Source of the DNA: an uncultured Geobacter sp.
GTDB taxonomy: Bacteria > Desulfobacterota > Desulfuromonadia > Geobacterales > Geobacteraceae
DNA length: 64,000 nucleotides
Direction of reading: 5' to 3'
Assembly: GCA_903915655.1 (NCBI GenBank)
Contig: CAIWTU010000081.1
Span: 62,001 to 126,000, forward strand
The notes beneath the pieces were generated by a model, which saw nothing but the letters and a program-made list of their open reading frames with translations, made no database searches and was not told the DNA's origin. Shown here piece by piece: positions 29,681 to 38,706 of this stretch (positions are counted from its first letter, which is position 1; every line of letters begins with the position of its first letter). The translations under genes and the position numbers were made by a program.

Positions 29681-30631
29681 CTATAATACCGTTTCAAGAT
29701 AAGTAAAAATAGTTGCCTTCGCCTCTTCTATTGAACCGGATATCTTGCAACCTGCGGCATTGTGATGACCACCTCCGCCAAATGCCGCTGCCAGTGCCGA
29801 GACATTGACTTTACCTTTGGACCTGAAGCCGACTTTATAGACCCCTGTTTCTATCTCTCTGAAAAAGATCGCAACCTCAACCCCGCGAATTGAACGGGGA
29901 TAGTTTACAAAACCATCTGTCAAATCTGATGTAGCGGAGGTTTTTGCAAGCATCTCCAGGGTCACAGTGATAGATGCAACATTACCGCGGTCGACCAGAT
30001 GGAGGGTGCTGAGTGCCAATGCAAGGAGTTCGAGCCTTTTGCAAGGCTGACTTTCATAAAGCTTTTCGGCAACGAACCAGGGATTAACACCTAATGAAAC
30101 CATCTCACCAGAGATGGAAAACGCTTCAGTATCGGCATTGGAATAGCGGAAGGAACCGGTATCCGAGACTATGGAGGTGTAGATACAGAGTGCCGTTGAA
30201 TAATCAATCTCACACCCCGATGCTTTAACTATCCGGTAAACTAATGCACCTGTAGCCGAAGCAGCAGAATCAATCAGGTTTATATCGCCGAACTTCTTGT
30301 TGTCTGGATGATGGTCTACATTGATGATTTTCCCGAATTTATTTGATGCGGTAACAGTTTCACCGCTGCGCAGAATGTCACCACAGTCAAGGACAAAACA
30401 GATATCGAAATAACGATCAGGAATGTAGTTCAGAACTGTATCTGCAAGCGAAAGAAAATTGTAATTATCCGGAACCGGATCAGGAAAATATACAGCTACA
30501 TCTTTACCTGAGTTGCGCAAATAATTTGCAAGAGCCAGGCTGGAACCGACAGCATCTCCGTCAGGATTTTCATGGGCAGTAATGAGGAATGTCTTATTTG
30601 CAGTAATTGCACCCATCACACTAGGTATCAT
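29681..30631 (-). CDS. nrnA: DHH-family phosphoesterase (NrnA-like nano-RNase/pAp phosphatase)
   Basis: A 316-residue bifunctional oligoribonuclease and 3'-phosphoadenosine-5'-phosphate phosphatase. The DHH-domain metal motifs are HENPDGDAVGSSLAL near residue 20, DCGD, and VDHHPDN; the DHHA1 substrate motif is GGGGHHNAAGC near the C-terminus. It overlaps the end of rbfA by 11 bases and is followed by truB, the usual neighbourhood for this protein. Confidence 0.93.
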   Translation of the reverse strand: MIPSVMGAITANKTFLITAHENPDGDAVGSSLALANYLRNSGKDVAVYFPDPVPDNYNFLSLADTVLNYIPDRYFDICFVLDCGDILRSGETVTASNKFGKIINVDHHPDNKKFGDINLIDSAASATGALVYRIVKASGCEIDYSTALCIYTSIVSDTGSFRYSNADTEAFSISGEMVSLGVNPWFVAEKLYESQPCKRLELLALALSTLHLVDRGNVASITVTLEMLAKTSATSDLTDGFVNYPRSIRGVEVAIFFREIETGVYKVGFRSKGKVNVSALAAAFGGGGHHNAAGCKISGSIEEAKATIFTYLETVL

Positions 30632-30983
30632 CAGAACCCTTTTTTGAATGTATTTCAGTTAAGATATTTTCTATGTGCCTGCCGTATTCCATCGATACAT
30701 CGTACTTGATAAGTATTTCAGGGACGTGACGAATCCGGAGATGGCGGGCAATTTCCTTCCGGATAAATCCTTTTGCGCTATTCAGGCCTGCTTCAGAGCT
30801 TTTTTTCTCTTCATCACTTCCGATCACGCTGAAGTAGATGGTAGCATAACTCAAATCATCGGTAACCTTTACACCGGTGATCGTAACGAAACCTATACGG
30901 GGATCATTCAGACCCTTGATCAGAAGACGGGAAACCATCTCATGTATGGACTCTGCTACCTTATCTGAACGTTTGTAGATCAT
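30621..30983 (-). CDS. rbfA: Ribosome-binding factor A
   Basis: A 120-residue KH-like protein that binds the 30S subunit during maturation of the 16S rRNA 5' end. Family blocks are RSDKVAESIHEMVSRLL, DPRIGFVTITGVKVTDDLSYATIYFSV and LRIRHVPEILIKYD. It lies between infB and nrnA in the conserved translation operon. Confidence 0.95.
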   Translation of the reverse strand: MIYKRSDKVAESIHEMVSRLLIKGLNDPRIGFVTITGVKVTDDLSYATIYFSVIGSDEEKKSSEAGLNSAKGFIRKEIARHLRIRHVPEILIKYDVSMEYGRHIENILTEIHSKKGSDDT

Positions 30984-31034
30984 TATTGATATACCTGCTT
31001 GATGTTATTTTAGTATTCGTCCGGCAAGATACTT

Positions 31035-33698
31035 TTAAAGAGTAGATGCAATCTTCTCTATCTCGTAAGATTCGATAACATCGCCTATCTTGATATCATT
31101 GTAATTTTCGAGTGATATCCCGCACTCGTAGCCGGAGGCAACTTCTTTAACATCGTCCTTGAATCGACGCAGGTTGGAAAGTTTACCATCAAAAATCACT
31201 ACATTGTCACGTAGAAGACGGGCAGGCATATTCCTGACGATCTTTCCATCAAGGACATAACAGCCACCGACATTACCATGTTTGGGGACAGAAAATATTT
31301 CACGAATCTCCGCACGACCAAGTTGTTTCTCCCTGAGGGTAGGTTCAAGGAGACCTTCCATTGCTTTCTTGATGTCATCTACAGCATCGTAAATGATATT
31401 GTAGAGACGCAAATCGACCCCTTCCTTTTCTGCAAGCGATTGAGCCTTCACCTCAGGGCGGACGTTAAAGCCTAGAACAATTGCGTTACTTGCTGCAGCA
31501 AGATTTACATCGGTTTCCGTAATAGCGCCAACCGAAGCATGCAAAACAACAAGTCGTATAGCTTCGGTAGTCAGTTTGCGCAACGCATCTGCTACAGCCT
31601 CCACCGATCCTTGAACATCACCTTTAACGATGGCATTGAGTTCCTTAACTTCAGCTTTCTGGATCTTTTCGTAGAGCTGCTCGAGAGAAAGCTTGCTTGT
31701 TTTGGCCAGTTCGGTTTCCCTCATCTTTTGCTGCCTGTGCAGGGCGATCTCTTTAGCCATCTTCTCATCGGGAAGGACAATAAAAACGTCTCCGGCATCG
31801 GGCACGCCGGTAAACCCGACTACTTCTGCGGGCATCGAAGGGCCGGCAATGGTTATCTTGTTACCGCGTTCATTCTGCATGGCTCGAACCCTGCCATAAT
31901 GAACCCCGGTTACAAAATAATCTCCACCCTTAAGAGTTCCTTCCTGTACCAGTACTGTTGCAACAGGCCCCCTCCCCCTGTCCAGCTTCGCCTCTACGAT
32001 CGTCCCACGTGCCGGTTTATCAGGATTAGCCTTCAATTCCATAACGTCGGCCTGGAGAAGTACCATTTCCAAGAGTTCTTCGATATTAACACGTTTTTTT
32101 GCCGAAACTTCGACGAAAATCGTCTCCCCGCCCCACTCTTCAGATACAAGACCGAACTCCATCAGTTCCTGCTTCACTCTTTCCGGTTTAGAGTCGGGCT
32201 TGTCTATCTTGTTGATGGCGATAATAATAGGGACGCCAGCAGCCTTTGAGTGATTAATCGCCTCACGGGTCTGCGGCATAACACCGTCATCCGCAGCTAC
32301 AACCAGGATGACAATGTCGGTTACCTTTGCCCCCCTTGCCCGCATTGCGGTAAAGGCCTCATGTCCTGGAGTATCGAGAAAAGTGATCTTCCTCCCTTTT
32401 AACTCCACGTCATACGCGCCAATATGCTGGGTGATTCCACCTGCTTCGCCGGCGATTACATTGGTTTCTCGAATAGCATCGAGGAGAGAGGTCTTGCCGT
32501 GATCGACATGACCCATAATTGTCACTACCGGAGGACGTTTTATAAGGGTTTCTGGAGCATCAGTAAGTGATTCGAGCATTTCATCAAGATCAAGAGCAAC
32601 GTTCTCGATCTCATAGCCAAAGTCAGAGGCCATGATCCCCGCTGTTTCAAAGTCGAGAGGATGATTGATAGTAGCCATAAAACCCATCTTCATAAGAAGC
32701 CGGATAAGATCGTTGGCCTTTGCACCCATCCGTTTGGCTAGCTCGCCAACAGTAATGCTTTCCGTAATCTTGATGATCCTTTTTATTGCCTTGGGTGTGG
32801 TGATCTCTGTTTTCTTGCCGACAGAAACCTTTTCCCTTTTCTTTCCTTTTGATGAACGAGGACCTGGCTCAAAAATTCTTTCTCGTTTTTCGATTATTTC
32901 TATCTTTTTGAGCCCATCCTTCTTTTTGCTGACTACGGTGCCTTTTTTCACCGATTTGTCTACTTCAACAACAGGCGCTTCTTTACCTTTTCTCCCCTTT
33001 TTACGATCATCAATCGCCGGCGCTTCAACAACTGGCGGAGTGGCAGCAGTTTTTTCGGCTATTTTAGGCGAGGAATCCGGTCTGGCTGAAGGTCTTGAAA
33101 CCGGTTTCGGCGGGGTATACTGCTGCCGCTCAGCCGGCTTTACCTGCGGTCTCGCGTAATGTATCTCTACTTTACCAAGGATACGGGCTCTACCCGGCAC
33201 CAGCTTTTCCACCTCAACTACTTTTTCAGCCGGAGGTATCTGCTCGACAACTGCGGCTGATATTTGAGCGCCCGCTGTCTCAACGATCAATTCTACACCG
33301 TCATCAACCACTCCCTCTTTCGAAGGGGGTTTGACCGTATCTTTAGCTTCAGGGGCAAAAATAACTTCGTCACCCTCCGACTTCTTTTCAAAAGGAGGAT
33401 TTTGGGCTGTGACAAGATCCTCATGAAGGGTTTCTGGTTGAGCAAGATCAGCTGGCAACTCCGCCACGGTTTCTGCCACAACTTTTGGCCTCCGGCGAAT
33501 AACAGTAGATTTTACCCGAACTTCATCCGGTGAACTATCGTTTTTTTGCGGGGGGGCAATAATTTTAGTTACGGTATCATCATCAATAATTGCCATATGG
33601 CTCTTGACCTCAATCCCTATAGCTTTTAACCTGGCCATAAGCTCCTTATTATCTATACCCATCTTTTGTGCCAGTTCATGTACACGGGTCTTATTCAT
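31035..33698 (-). CDS. infB: Translation initiation factor IF-2
   Basis: An 887-residue GTPase that brings initiator tRNA to the 30S subunit. It has an N-terminal IF2_N helix pair, then a long Pro/Glu/Val/Lys-rich linker (about residues 60-310). A second IF2_N copy starts near 313 ([25 protein letters not shown]). The G domain has [11 protein letters not shown] (near 395), DTPGHEAF and NKIDKPDS, and domains II-IV follow. Its ATG overlaps the preceding YlxR-L7Ae gene by four bases. Confidence 0.97.
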   Translation of the reverse strand: MNKTRVHELAQKMGIDNKELMARLKAIGIEVKSHMAIIDDDTVTKIIAPPQKNDSSPDEVRVKSTVIRRRPKVVAETVAELPADLAQPETLHEDLVTAQNPPFEKKSEGDEVIFAPEAKDTVKPPSKEGVVDDGVELIVETAGAQISAAVVEQIPPAEKVVEVEKLVPGRARILGKVEIHYARPQVKPAERQQYTPPKPVSRPSARPDSSPKIAEKTAATPPVVEAPAIDDRKKGRKGKEAPVVEVDKSVKKGTVVSKKKDGLKKIEIIEKRERIFEPGPRSSKGKKREKVSVGKKTEITTPKAIKRIIKITESITVGELAKRMGAKANDLIRLLMKMGFMATINHPLDFETAGIMASDFGYEIENVALDLDEMLESLTDAPETLIKRPPVVTIMGHVDHGKTSLLDAIRETNVIAGEAGGITQHIGAYDVELKGRKITFLDTPGHEAFTAMRARGAKVTDIVILVVAADDGVMPQTREAINHSKAAGVPIIIAINKIDKPDSKPERVKQELMEFGLVSEEWGGETIFVEVSAKKRVNIEELLEMVLLQADVMELKANPDKPARGTIVEAKLDRGRGPVATVLVQEGTLKGGDYFVTGVHYGRVRAMQNERGNKITIAGPSMPAEVVGFTGVPDAGDVFIVLPDEKMAKEIALHRQQKMRETELAKTSKLSLEQLYEKIQKAEVKELNAIVKGDVQGSVEAVADALRKLTTEAIRLVVLHASVGAITETDVNLAAASNAIVLGFNVRPEVKAQSLAEKEGVDLRLYNIIYDAVDDIKKAMEGLLEPTLREKQLGRAEIREIFSVPKHGNVGGCYVLDGKIVRNMPARLLRDNVVIFDGKLSNLRRFKDDVKEVASGYECGISLENYNDIKIGDVIESYEIEKIASTL

Positions 33699-34294
33699 CT
33701 ATTGTGCACCTCCCCCATGAAATTACGATATCTTTCGATCTCAAGCTTTATAGCCTCTACAAATCCATGACCTTCCAAAGCAACTACACTCCGCGGGCTC
33801 TTACCGATGAGAGAACCAAGTCGATCTTTGTCAAAAAGCGTAAAATGCTCAACCGAATTGATTTTCAAAAAAAGAACAATCTTCTGCCTGATATCTGCGG
33901 AAATGTCTGCTGCAAGAAGAAGAACCCTGTTATTAAAGTTTTTTCTGAGTGATTGCATTACCATATCGGTACCTGAGACTACCTTGCCAGCCTTATTGGC
34001 AAGCGAGAGGTATGACGCAATCCTCTCTTCCATTATGTAAATTACCTGCGCGATCAGACTGTCCGCCGACTCGATCTGCACATCACCCTTGAATGCCCTA
34101 GAAAACTGTTTTTTTGTTAGGGCAGCTCTCAGACAATCATTGTCGCTGCAGACATATGCGCCACGACCCGGGAGCTTGCACAAGAGATCCGGGACGAGAA
34201 CCCGGTCAGGTGCAAGAACGAATCGTAAAAGTTCTTTCTTGCATTTGACCTTGCGACATGCAATGCAACTTCGTTGCGCCTCTTTTCTCGGCAT
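33695..34294 (-). CDS. YlxR-L7Ae fusion protein
   Basis: A 199-residue fusion. The N-terminal ~85 residues are a YlxR/DUF448 nucleic-acid-binding domain ([28 protein letters not shown]). The rest is an L7Ae/YlxQ-like RNA-binding domain ([31 protein letters not shown]). In Bacillus these are two separate genes, ylxR and ylxQ, between nusA and infB. The fusion keeps the same place here. YlxR-type proteins have been linked to RNase P and transcriptional control in other species; the exact role here is unknown. Confidence 0.9.
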   Translation of the reverse strand: MPRKEAQRSCIACRKVKCKKELLRFVLAPDRVLVPDLLCKLPGRGAYVCSDNDCLRAALTKKQFSRAFKGDVQIESADSLIAQVIYIMEERIASYLSLANKAGKVVSGTDMVMQSLRKNFNNRVLLLAADISADIRQKIVLFLKINSVEHFTLFDKDRLGSLIGKSPRSVVALEGHGFVEAIKLEIERYRNFMGEVHNR

Positions 34295-34296
34295 TG

Positions 34297-35562
34297 TTAT
34301 TCTTTATTATCCTCAGCAGAATCGGCTACTGGCTGCAAGAAAGTGTCGGATTCAATCGGATTTCGATCTACAGTTTCAGTGACGGTTATCGCCTCACTCT
34401 GCACACCCTCAGAATTGCCCTCTGCAGGTTCAATAATTGTACTAGCTGATTCTACGGCATCGTCCTGTAAAGCTCCAGCTTCTTCTGCCCCGCCAAAAGA
34501 TGCATATAGCATCATCTCTTCATTAGCTGCACGCGACTCACTCTTGATATCGGTTTTCCAGCCTGTAAGACGGGCAGCCAGTCGAACATTCTGTCCGCGC
34601 TTGCCGATTGCCAGAGATAGCTGGTCATCTGCGACTATTATCTCCATGGAACGATTATCCTCATCGATGTACACTTTGGAAACCGTGGCCGGTGCGAGAG
34701 CATTGCATGCAAAACGGGCTATATCTTCAGACCATGGAATAATATCTATCTTTTCACCACGAAGTTCGGAAACGACATTCTGCACCCTGGTCCCGCGCAT
34801 TCCAACACAAGCCCCAACAGGGTCAACACTGGAATCATGAGAATAAACAGCGATTTTGGAGCGACTGCCGGACTCCCTGACGACACCTTTGATTTCAACA
34901 ATTGATTCACTGATCTCAGGCACCTCAGCCTCAAAAAGCTTTGCCAGAATCAATGGGCTGGTTCTGGAAAGGAAGATTTGAGGTCCCTTTGGGCTCATAC
35001 GAATATCGGTTATCAATGCCTTTATCCGATCTCCCTGCCTGTAAACTTCACGGGGCGCCTGTTCATTCTGGGGGAGAATGGCTTCTGCACGGCCCAAATC
35101 GACGACTATGTCACCCTTTTCAAAACGTCGGACTATGCCGTTTATCAATTCACCCTTACGGTCTTTGAATTCATCAAAAATTGTTTCACGTTCCGCTTCC
35201 CGGACCCTCTGGATGATAACCTGTTTTGCAGTTTGTGCTGCTATACGGCTAAAATCACCGGCTTCCAGCTTCATGCCGAGAGAATCGCCCAGTTCAACGT
35301 CAGGGTCTACTTCGCGCGCTTCTTCAAGATTGATTTCTTTATAAGAATCCTTAACCTCATCCACAACGGTAACAAACTCGAACAACTCAACTTCACCGAC
35401 CTCTTCACTGAAATGCGCCTCAAGTTCCCGAGTGTTCCGATATTTCTTGTTTGCAGCAGAAAAAACCGCTTGTTCCAACGCTTCGAGGATAATCTTCCGG
35501 TCTATCCCTTTTTCTTTTACAATTTGATCGATTGTATGTTTGAGGTTAAAAGTCGTTTCCAC
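34297..35562 (-). CDS. nusA: Transcription termination/antitermination factor NusA
   Basis: About 421 residues. The N-terminal RNA-polymerase-binding domain (about 1-125) is followed by an S1 domain ([24 protein letters not shown]), KH1 ([19 protein letters not shown]-like block), and KH2 with the [21 protein letters not shown] signature. The acidic Ala/Glu-rich tail replaces the C-terminal repeats of enterobacterial NusA. The start is uncertain: GTG at 35562 lies eight bases after AGGAG, while in-frame ATG 35568 is only two bases from it. Confidence 0.95.
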   Translation of the reverse strand: METTFNLKHTIDQIVKEKGIDRKIILEALEQAVFSAANKKYRNTRELEAHFSEEVGEVELFEFVTVVDEVKDSYKEINLEEAREVDPDVELGDSLGMKLEAGDFSRIAAQTAKQVIIQRVREAERETIFDEFKDRKGELINGIVRRFEKGDIVVDLGRAEAILPQNEQAPREVYRQGDRIKALITDIRMSPKGPQIFLSRTSPLILAKLFEAEVPEISESIVEIKGVVRESGSRSKIAVYSHDSSVDPVGACVGMRGTRVQNVVSELRGEKIDIIPWSEDIARFACNALAPATVSKVYIDEDNRSMEIIVADDQLSLAIGKRGQNVRLAARLTGWKTDIKSESRAANEEMMLYASFGGAEEAGALQDDAVESASTIIEPAEGNSEGVQSEAITVTETVDRNPIESDTFLQPVADSAEDNKE

Positions 35563-35666
35563 ATCCATATCTCCTTGATCCACCCTTTGAATTACAAACT
35601 GTTCTTGTAATTAATTATGTAAAATAGATTCAGTTTAAATGATACAACAGTGACTCTTCTTCAAAG

Positions 35667-36146
35667 CTAAAACACGAATTCAAGGTTAGCCTTGGCCACT
35701 TTATCAAGAGGGATTTCAGCTCTCTGCCCTTCCTGAAGATGTATAGTTATCACCCTGTCTGTAATACTCACGAGGGTACCCAGAAAAGTCTTTCTCTTGT
35801 TCCCCGCATCATCAGGAATTGCTTCAAATGTTTTTACCTTAACCAGCTGTTCTATATTCTTTACGTAATCATCGACTGTTTTTAAAGCGCGATTAAGTCC
35901 CGGCGAAGAAACTTCAAGGATAAACTTGGCTGATATCGGCTCTTCAACATCCAATACAGCAGAGAACTCTTTACTTACTGAAGTGCAGTCATCAAGGGTG
36001 ATCCCACCTGCTTTATTGATAAAGAGGCGCAAGATCATCTGTCGACCCTCCCGCTTGTACTCCAACTCAACAAACTCCAAACCCAAAGAGGCTGTAATAT
36101 CTTCGGCAATTTGCTGAATTTTTTCTAATGCTGACGTATTAAGCAT
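35667..36146 (-). CDS. rimP: Ribosome maturation factor RimP
   Basis: A 159-residue 30S assembly factor, first gene of the rimP-nusA-ylxR-infB operon. Family blocks are LGLEFVELEYKREGRQMILRLFINKAGGITLDDC, EEPISAKFILEVSSPGLNRALK and the C-terminal SH3-like part. An intrinsic-terminator-like hairpin lies about 20 bases ahead of it on the same strand, suggesting control of operon entry. Confidence 0.95.
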   Translation of the reverse strand: MLNTSALEKIQQIAEDITASLGLEFVELEYKREGRQMILRLFINKAGGITLDDCTSVSKEFSAVLDVEEPISAKFILEVSSPGLNRALKTVDDYVKNIEQLVKVKTFEAIPDDAGNKRKTFLGTLVSITDRVITIHLQEGQRAEIPLDKVAKANLEFVF

Positions 36147-36164
36147 AAAACCATATCCCTTAAA

Positions 36165-36192
36165 AACAAAAAAGCGAGCTTTACAAGCTCAC
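36165..36192 (-). terminator. Terminator-like hairpin in the rimP-nusA leader
   Basis: On the minus strand: AGTGAGCTT, loop GTA, AAGCTCGCT, then a run of T. It lies between the presumed promoter region and the rimP start, so it would act as an attenuator of the rimP-nusA-infB operon, or stop antisense transcripts coming from the mobile element. NusA-sensitive leader terminators ahead of rimP are known in Escherichia coli. Confidence 0.7.
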
Positions 36193-36336
36193 TCTCTAGT
36201 GAACATAAATTGTTTTCACTAACTAACACGTATATATGGGAAACGCAAGTATTATTTTAGAGATTGTGCATATTTTAGGCCGAAAACGCCCGTTTCGGGT
36301 CTATTCAAAACCATCTATTTTATTCAAAAAAAGATA

Positions 36337-36365
36337 TTGACTTGCCATTACTCTTTTGGTATAAA
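36337..36365 (+). promoter_or_regulatory. Sigma-70 promoter of tRNA-Gly
   Basis: TTGACT and TATAAA are separated by 17 bases, an almost consensus -35/-10 pair. The expected start of transcription is about ten bases ahead of the mature tRNA. Confidence 0.8.
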
Positions 36366-36381
36366 CGCTAACACTTGTTGA

Positions 36382-36456
<75 letters not shown>

Positions 36457-36464
36457 AAGAATTC

Positions 36465-36497
36465 AAGGGTTTAGGCTAACAGCTTAAACCCTTTTTT
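36465..36497 (+). terminator. Intrinsic terminator after tRNA-Gly
   Basis: AAGGGTTTA pairs with TAAACCCTT around an inner GGCT/AGCT stem, and the T-run of six overlaps the end of the stem. It lies nine bases past the tRNA CCA. Confidence 0.85.
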
Positions 36498-36596
36498 CTT
36501 ATCCGCGCCACCGTTGTTTCCGTTTTTGTTTCCGTTTGTCTGTGAATAACTAAGAAATGCAGTGAGACATACTGAAAAATGTTGCAACATACCAAG
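36471..36596 (-). pseudogene. Possible C-terminal remnant of an integrase gene
   Basis: A short reading frame with no start and an in-frame stop upstream encodes about 41 residues ending QTNGNKNGNNGGADKK then GFKLLA. Asn-Gly-Asn-Lys-rich tails of this kind, from memory, occur at the ends of tyrosine integrases whose genes abut tRNA genes. The placement, reading towards the tRNA, fits. No catalytic residue is present, so the call rests on a low-complexity tail and position only. It also overlaps the tRNA terminator. Confidence 0.25.
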
Positions 36597-36629
36597 TCAG
36601 GTTGCTTTCACCTAGCACATCTCCCACAC

Positions 36630-36938
36630 TTACTCCAAGATGCTCTCAAGTATACTCCTGCTACCGCTTTGAGGCGATAACGTCAATGAGTTGAGCGCAA
36701 CCCTCTCACCAGTTGATTCACTGTTTTTCAAGCTCGTAGCTAATGAAGCATTTATTGTTTGTGGACATAGCGCACTACCCTCCATGATCGTCAGTACCTG
36801 TTTTCCCCGATCTGTCGAAAGAAATTGCTTGATCGCCTCGTGGGTGAACGTCGCCTGTTTTCTGCTTTTACGCAGACGTTCGAATGCATCGATGATTTCC
36901 GGATCATAGGTGGAAAGCTTGAGCGAGTACAAGGCCAC
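36630..36938 (-). CDS. ParR/StbB-like partition protein
   Basis: A protein of about 102 residues, starting with GTG one base after the stop of the ParM-like gene. The N-terminal half (LYSLKLSTYDPEIIDAFERL, then basic KSRKQATFTHEAIKQFL) is the size and pattern of small ribbon-helix-helix centromere-binding proteins such as ParR/StbB. The C-terminal half is polar. In type II partition modules this protein binds centromere repeats and caps the ParM filament. The function rests mainly on gene order and size. A longer upstream reading would overlap parM. Confidence 0.65.
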   Translation of the reverse strand: MALYSLKLSTYDPEIIDAFERLRKSRKQATFTHEAIKQFLSTDRGKQVLTIMEGSALCPQTINASLATSLKNSESTGERVALNSLTLSPQSGSRSILESILE

Positions 36939-36939
36939 A

Positions 36940-37827
36940 TCACACCCCCTTGGCAAAGGCGAGCGACTGAAATCCCCTGGCATTGGCATATTCCGGTTCC
37001 GGCATAACAATAACCTCGATGTTTCTGGCGGGAAGGCCGTTCTTCAGAAAGGCAGCACCGCCGCCGAACAGCAGGACGCGATCAAAATCTGCATGCATGC
37101 CGACATGGGCCTGCAACTCGCCCTGGATATCGCTAATGATGTGCTCAATATACGCAACGCCGGCTTCCTGAATTTCCCGGGTAACATCGTGGCGTTCAAA
37201 GCCGTATTGCAGATATCCCTTTTCAATCAGGAAAGCTATTTCTACCGGCGTGAAGGTACCTGACGGTGCAAGGTCTTTGATGCGAGGAAGGAGGAAGCTG
37301 GTCGCCATCTGGTGGACGCCACGCTTGTTGAGCGTTTTGCCATGGATGATCTGCTTCTTCTGGGGTGAGAACAGGGTGAAGATGATGGTGTTAAATCCGA
37401 TATCGATGCCGAGAACATTGCCCGTCGGTCTCTCAGGAAGTCCATCGAGATAATCCCTCAAGCCTCCCATCCCCTGCGGGAAAACTGCCACATCCTTGAT
37501 TGTGCCCCCGGTCAGTGACTTAGCCAAGGCCGGCACGGCTCCCCCTGGCTTATGCTGCTCCTGCCAGTAGGAGTACGGCAGCCCGACGGCGAGAAGAAGG
37601 TCACCCTCACAGGCAGCCTGTTTCAGACACTGTTCCACAAATACCGGATAGTAGCGAACCAACTCTTCCATCGTTTTGAGATAGGAAGAGCCGGAAGACA
37701 TCAGGGAATCCTCCCCGACCAACAAATTGTCTCCGTTGTAACTGAACGCGGAGATAATCCTTCCCTTACGCTCTCCATAGATCCATTTGGCCGAAGAAAA
37801 CCCGAGATCACACACCAGCACATTCAT
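36940..37827 (-). CDS. ParM-like actin-family plasmid segregation protein
   Basis: A 295-residue actin/Hsp70-fold ATPase. The phosphate-1 motif is CDLGFSSAKW (residues 6-15), phosphate-2 is GIDIGFNTI (about 140-148), and the adenosine motif is LFGGGAAF (about 254-261). ParM filaments push sister plasmids apart. The ATG at 37827 has GGGGGTGG upstream. An array of 12-bp repeats resembling a parC centromere lies just upstream and a ParR-like gene just downstream, which completes a type II partition module. This is unusual in an element seated in a tRNA gene and implies an extrachromosomal phase. Confidence 0.85.
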   Translation of the reverse strand: MNVLVCDLGFSSAKWIYGERKGRIISAFSYNGDNLLVGEDSLMSSGSSYLKTMEELVRYYPVFVEQCLKQAACEGDLLLAVGLPYSYWQEQHKPGGAVPALAKSLTGGTIKDVAVFPQGMGGLRDYLDGLPERPTGNVLGIDIGFNTIIFTLFSPQKKQIIHGKTLNKRGVHQMATSFLLPRIKDLAPSGTFTPVEIAFLIEKGYLQYGFERHDVTREIQEAGVAYIEHIISDIQGELQAHVGMHADFDRVLLFGGGAAFLKNGLPARNIEVIVMPEPEYANARGFQSLAFAKGV

Positions 37828-37869
37828 ATCCACCCCCAGAAAATTATGTGAGACAATCACGCCTCCATA

Positions 37870-37895
37870 CTAAATATCTATAGAGGGGGCAGGTA
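37870..37895 (-). promoter_or_regulatory. Shared element promoter/operator motif, copy 1 (parM)
   Basis: On the minus strand it reads TACCTGCCCCCTCTATAGAT then ATTTAG, 48 bases ahead of the parM ATG. The same motif recurs before alpA-trfA and before the transfer operon. TATAGAT looks like a -10 box; no -35 hexamer is seen at the usual distance, so the conserved C-rich half may bind an activator or a special sigma factor. Confidence 0.7.
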
Positions 37896-37902
37896 ACGGT
37901 GG

Positions 37903-37996
37903 CAAATATGGTGATAAATTTGGCTACAAATTTGCCACCTCTGCAACTTGGCGCAAATTTGGTAACAAACTTGGTACCAAATATAGGGCAAATAGG
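37903..37996. repeat. Candidate parC centromere: 12-bp-period direct repeats
   Basis: Eight copies of a CAAATTTGG-like unit begin at 37903, 37915, 37927, 37944, 37954, 37966, 37978 and 37989, mostly 12 bases apart (about one helical turn). Copies include CAAATATGG, TAAATTTGG, CAAATTTGG and CAAACTTGG. The parC of plasmid R1 is built from 11-bp repeats just upstream of parM, so position and periodicity both fit a ParR-binding centromere. Confidence 0.75.
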
Positions 37997-38005
37997 GGTA
38001 GGTGA

Positions 38006-38638
38006 CTATTCGACCCCATTAACAGGGCCAGGGTCCCTGCCTGTTCCATTAAGGAGTCGATCCAGCCGCTGAACATATTCGTGCATCTGATGCACCGATT
38101 TAATAGCGAAGTAGACATCATCCCAGGTCTTGCCACGGGCTTCGATGCCTGGGCGTTCAGGAACCGACGCAACAAAAGTTTTTCCTTTAGAATTCCATTC
38201 GATCATCAGAGAATCCGGTTTGGACCGGTATTTCCCCTTCTTCTCCGATCTGATCTTAGCCCCCTCGTACATGCTGAGATAGATTTCCGGAAAATCTCTT
38301 TTCAATGCTGCATGAACAGCACTCTCGTTCTCGTCGTCAGGAGCAGATTTCAGTGCTGCAACTGCCACAAACGGATCAAACCGCCAGCCGAGACACCATC
38401 GTCCAAAGGAAAAACCTTTCCGCTTGCATGCGTTTGCCAGCCTTGGGTCGATATCGTATTGACGGCGGTACTCGCTTCTTTCCATGACTGAGATTTTGCC
38501 CATATCGCGCAGCAGATCGTAGACCAAATCCACGGACGTTTTCTTCAGAGCCCTGGTGATTTCAATAACGCTGTGACCTTTCGAATACGCTTCGATGATC
38601 CGGCTGTTGAGCAGTTCTTCAATATCTTCGACTTTCAT
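38006..38638 (-). CDS. Element protein with HTH-like N-terminus and HicB-like C-terminus
   Basis: A 210-residue protein not firmly recognised. Residues ~10-45 (SKGHSVIEITRALKKTSVD) look like a helix-turn-helix. The C-terminal third (WNSKGKTFVASVPERPGIEA, then RGKTWDDVYFAIK) resembles the HicB antitoxin fold, where a beta sheet carries VxxPxxPG. No HicA-like toxin gene is adjacent. AAGGAG lies ahead of the start. It is probably a regulatory DNA-binding protein, with the parC-like array directly past its 3' end. Confidence 0.5.
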   Translation of the reverse strand: MKVEDIEELLNSRIIEAYSKGHSVIEITRALKKTSVDLVYDLLRDMGKISVMERSEYRRQYDIDPRLANACKRKGFSFGRWCLGWRFDPFVAVAALKSAPDDENESAVHAALKRDFPEIYLSMYEGAKIRSEKKGKYRSKPDSLMIEWNSKGKTFVASVPERPGIEARGKTWDDVYFAIKSVHQMHEYVQRLDRLLNGTGRDPGPVNGVE

Positions 38639-38658
38639 TTCAGGCTCCTTGTCCTAAT

Positions 38659-38698
38659 ACAAACTTTTCTATAAAGACTTTTCCTTAGAAAAGTTTGT
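38659..38698. repeat. 13-bp perfect inverted repeat upstream of the HicB-like gene
   Basis: ACAAACTTTTCTA and its exact complement flank a 14-base loop in the 68-base gap between two minus-strand genes. No T-run follows the stem on the minus strand, so an operator or a regulatory mRNA hairpin is as likely as a terminator. Confidence 0.7.
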
Positions 38699-38706
38699 TA
38701 GTTGGA

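Noticed and set aside
31539-32249. Long plus-strand reading frame opposite infB
   Set aside because: It is antisense to conserved G-domain codons of IF-2 and has no family pattern.
36640-37010. Start of the ParR-like gene at the far upstream in-frame codon
   Set aside because: It would overlap parM by about 70 bases and add residues unlike the family; the GTG one base after the parM stop is more sensible.
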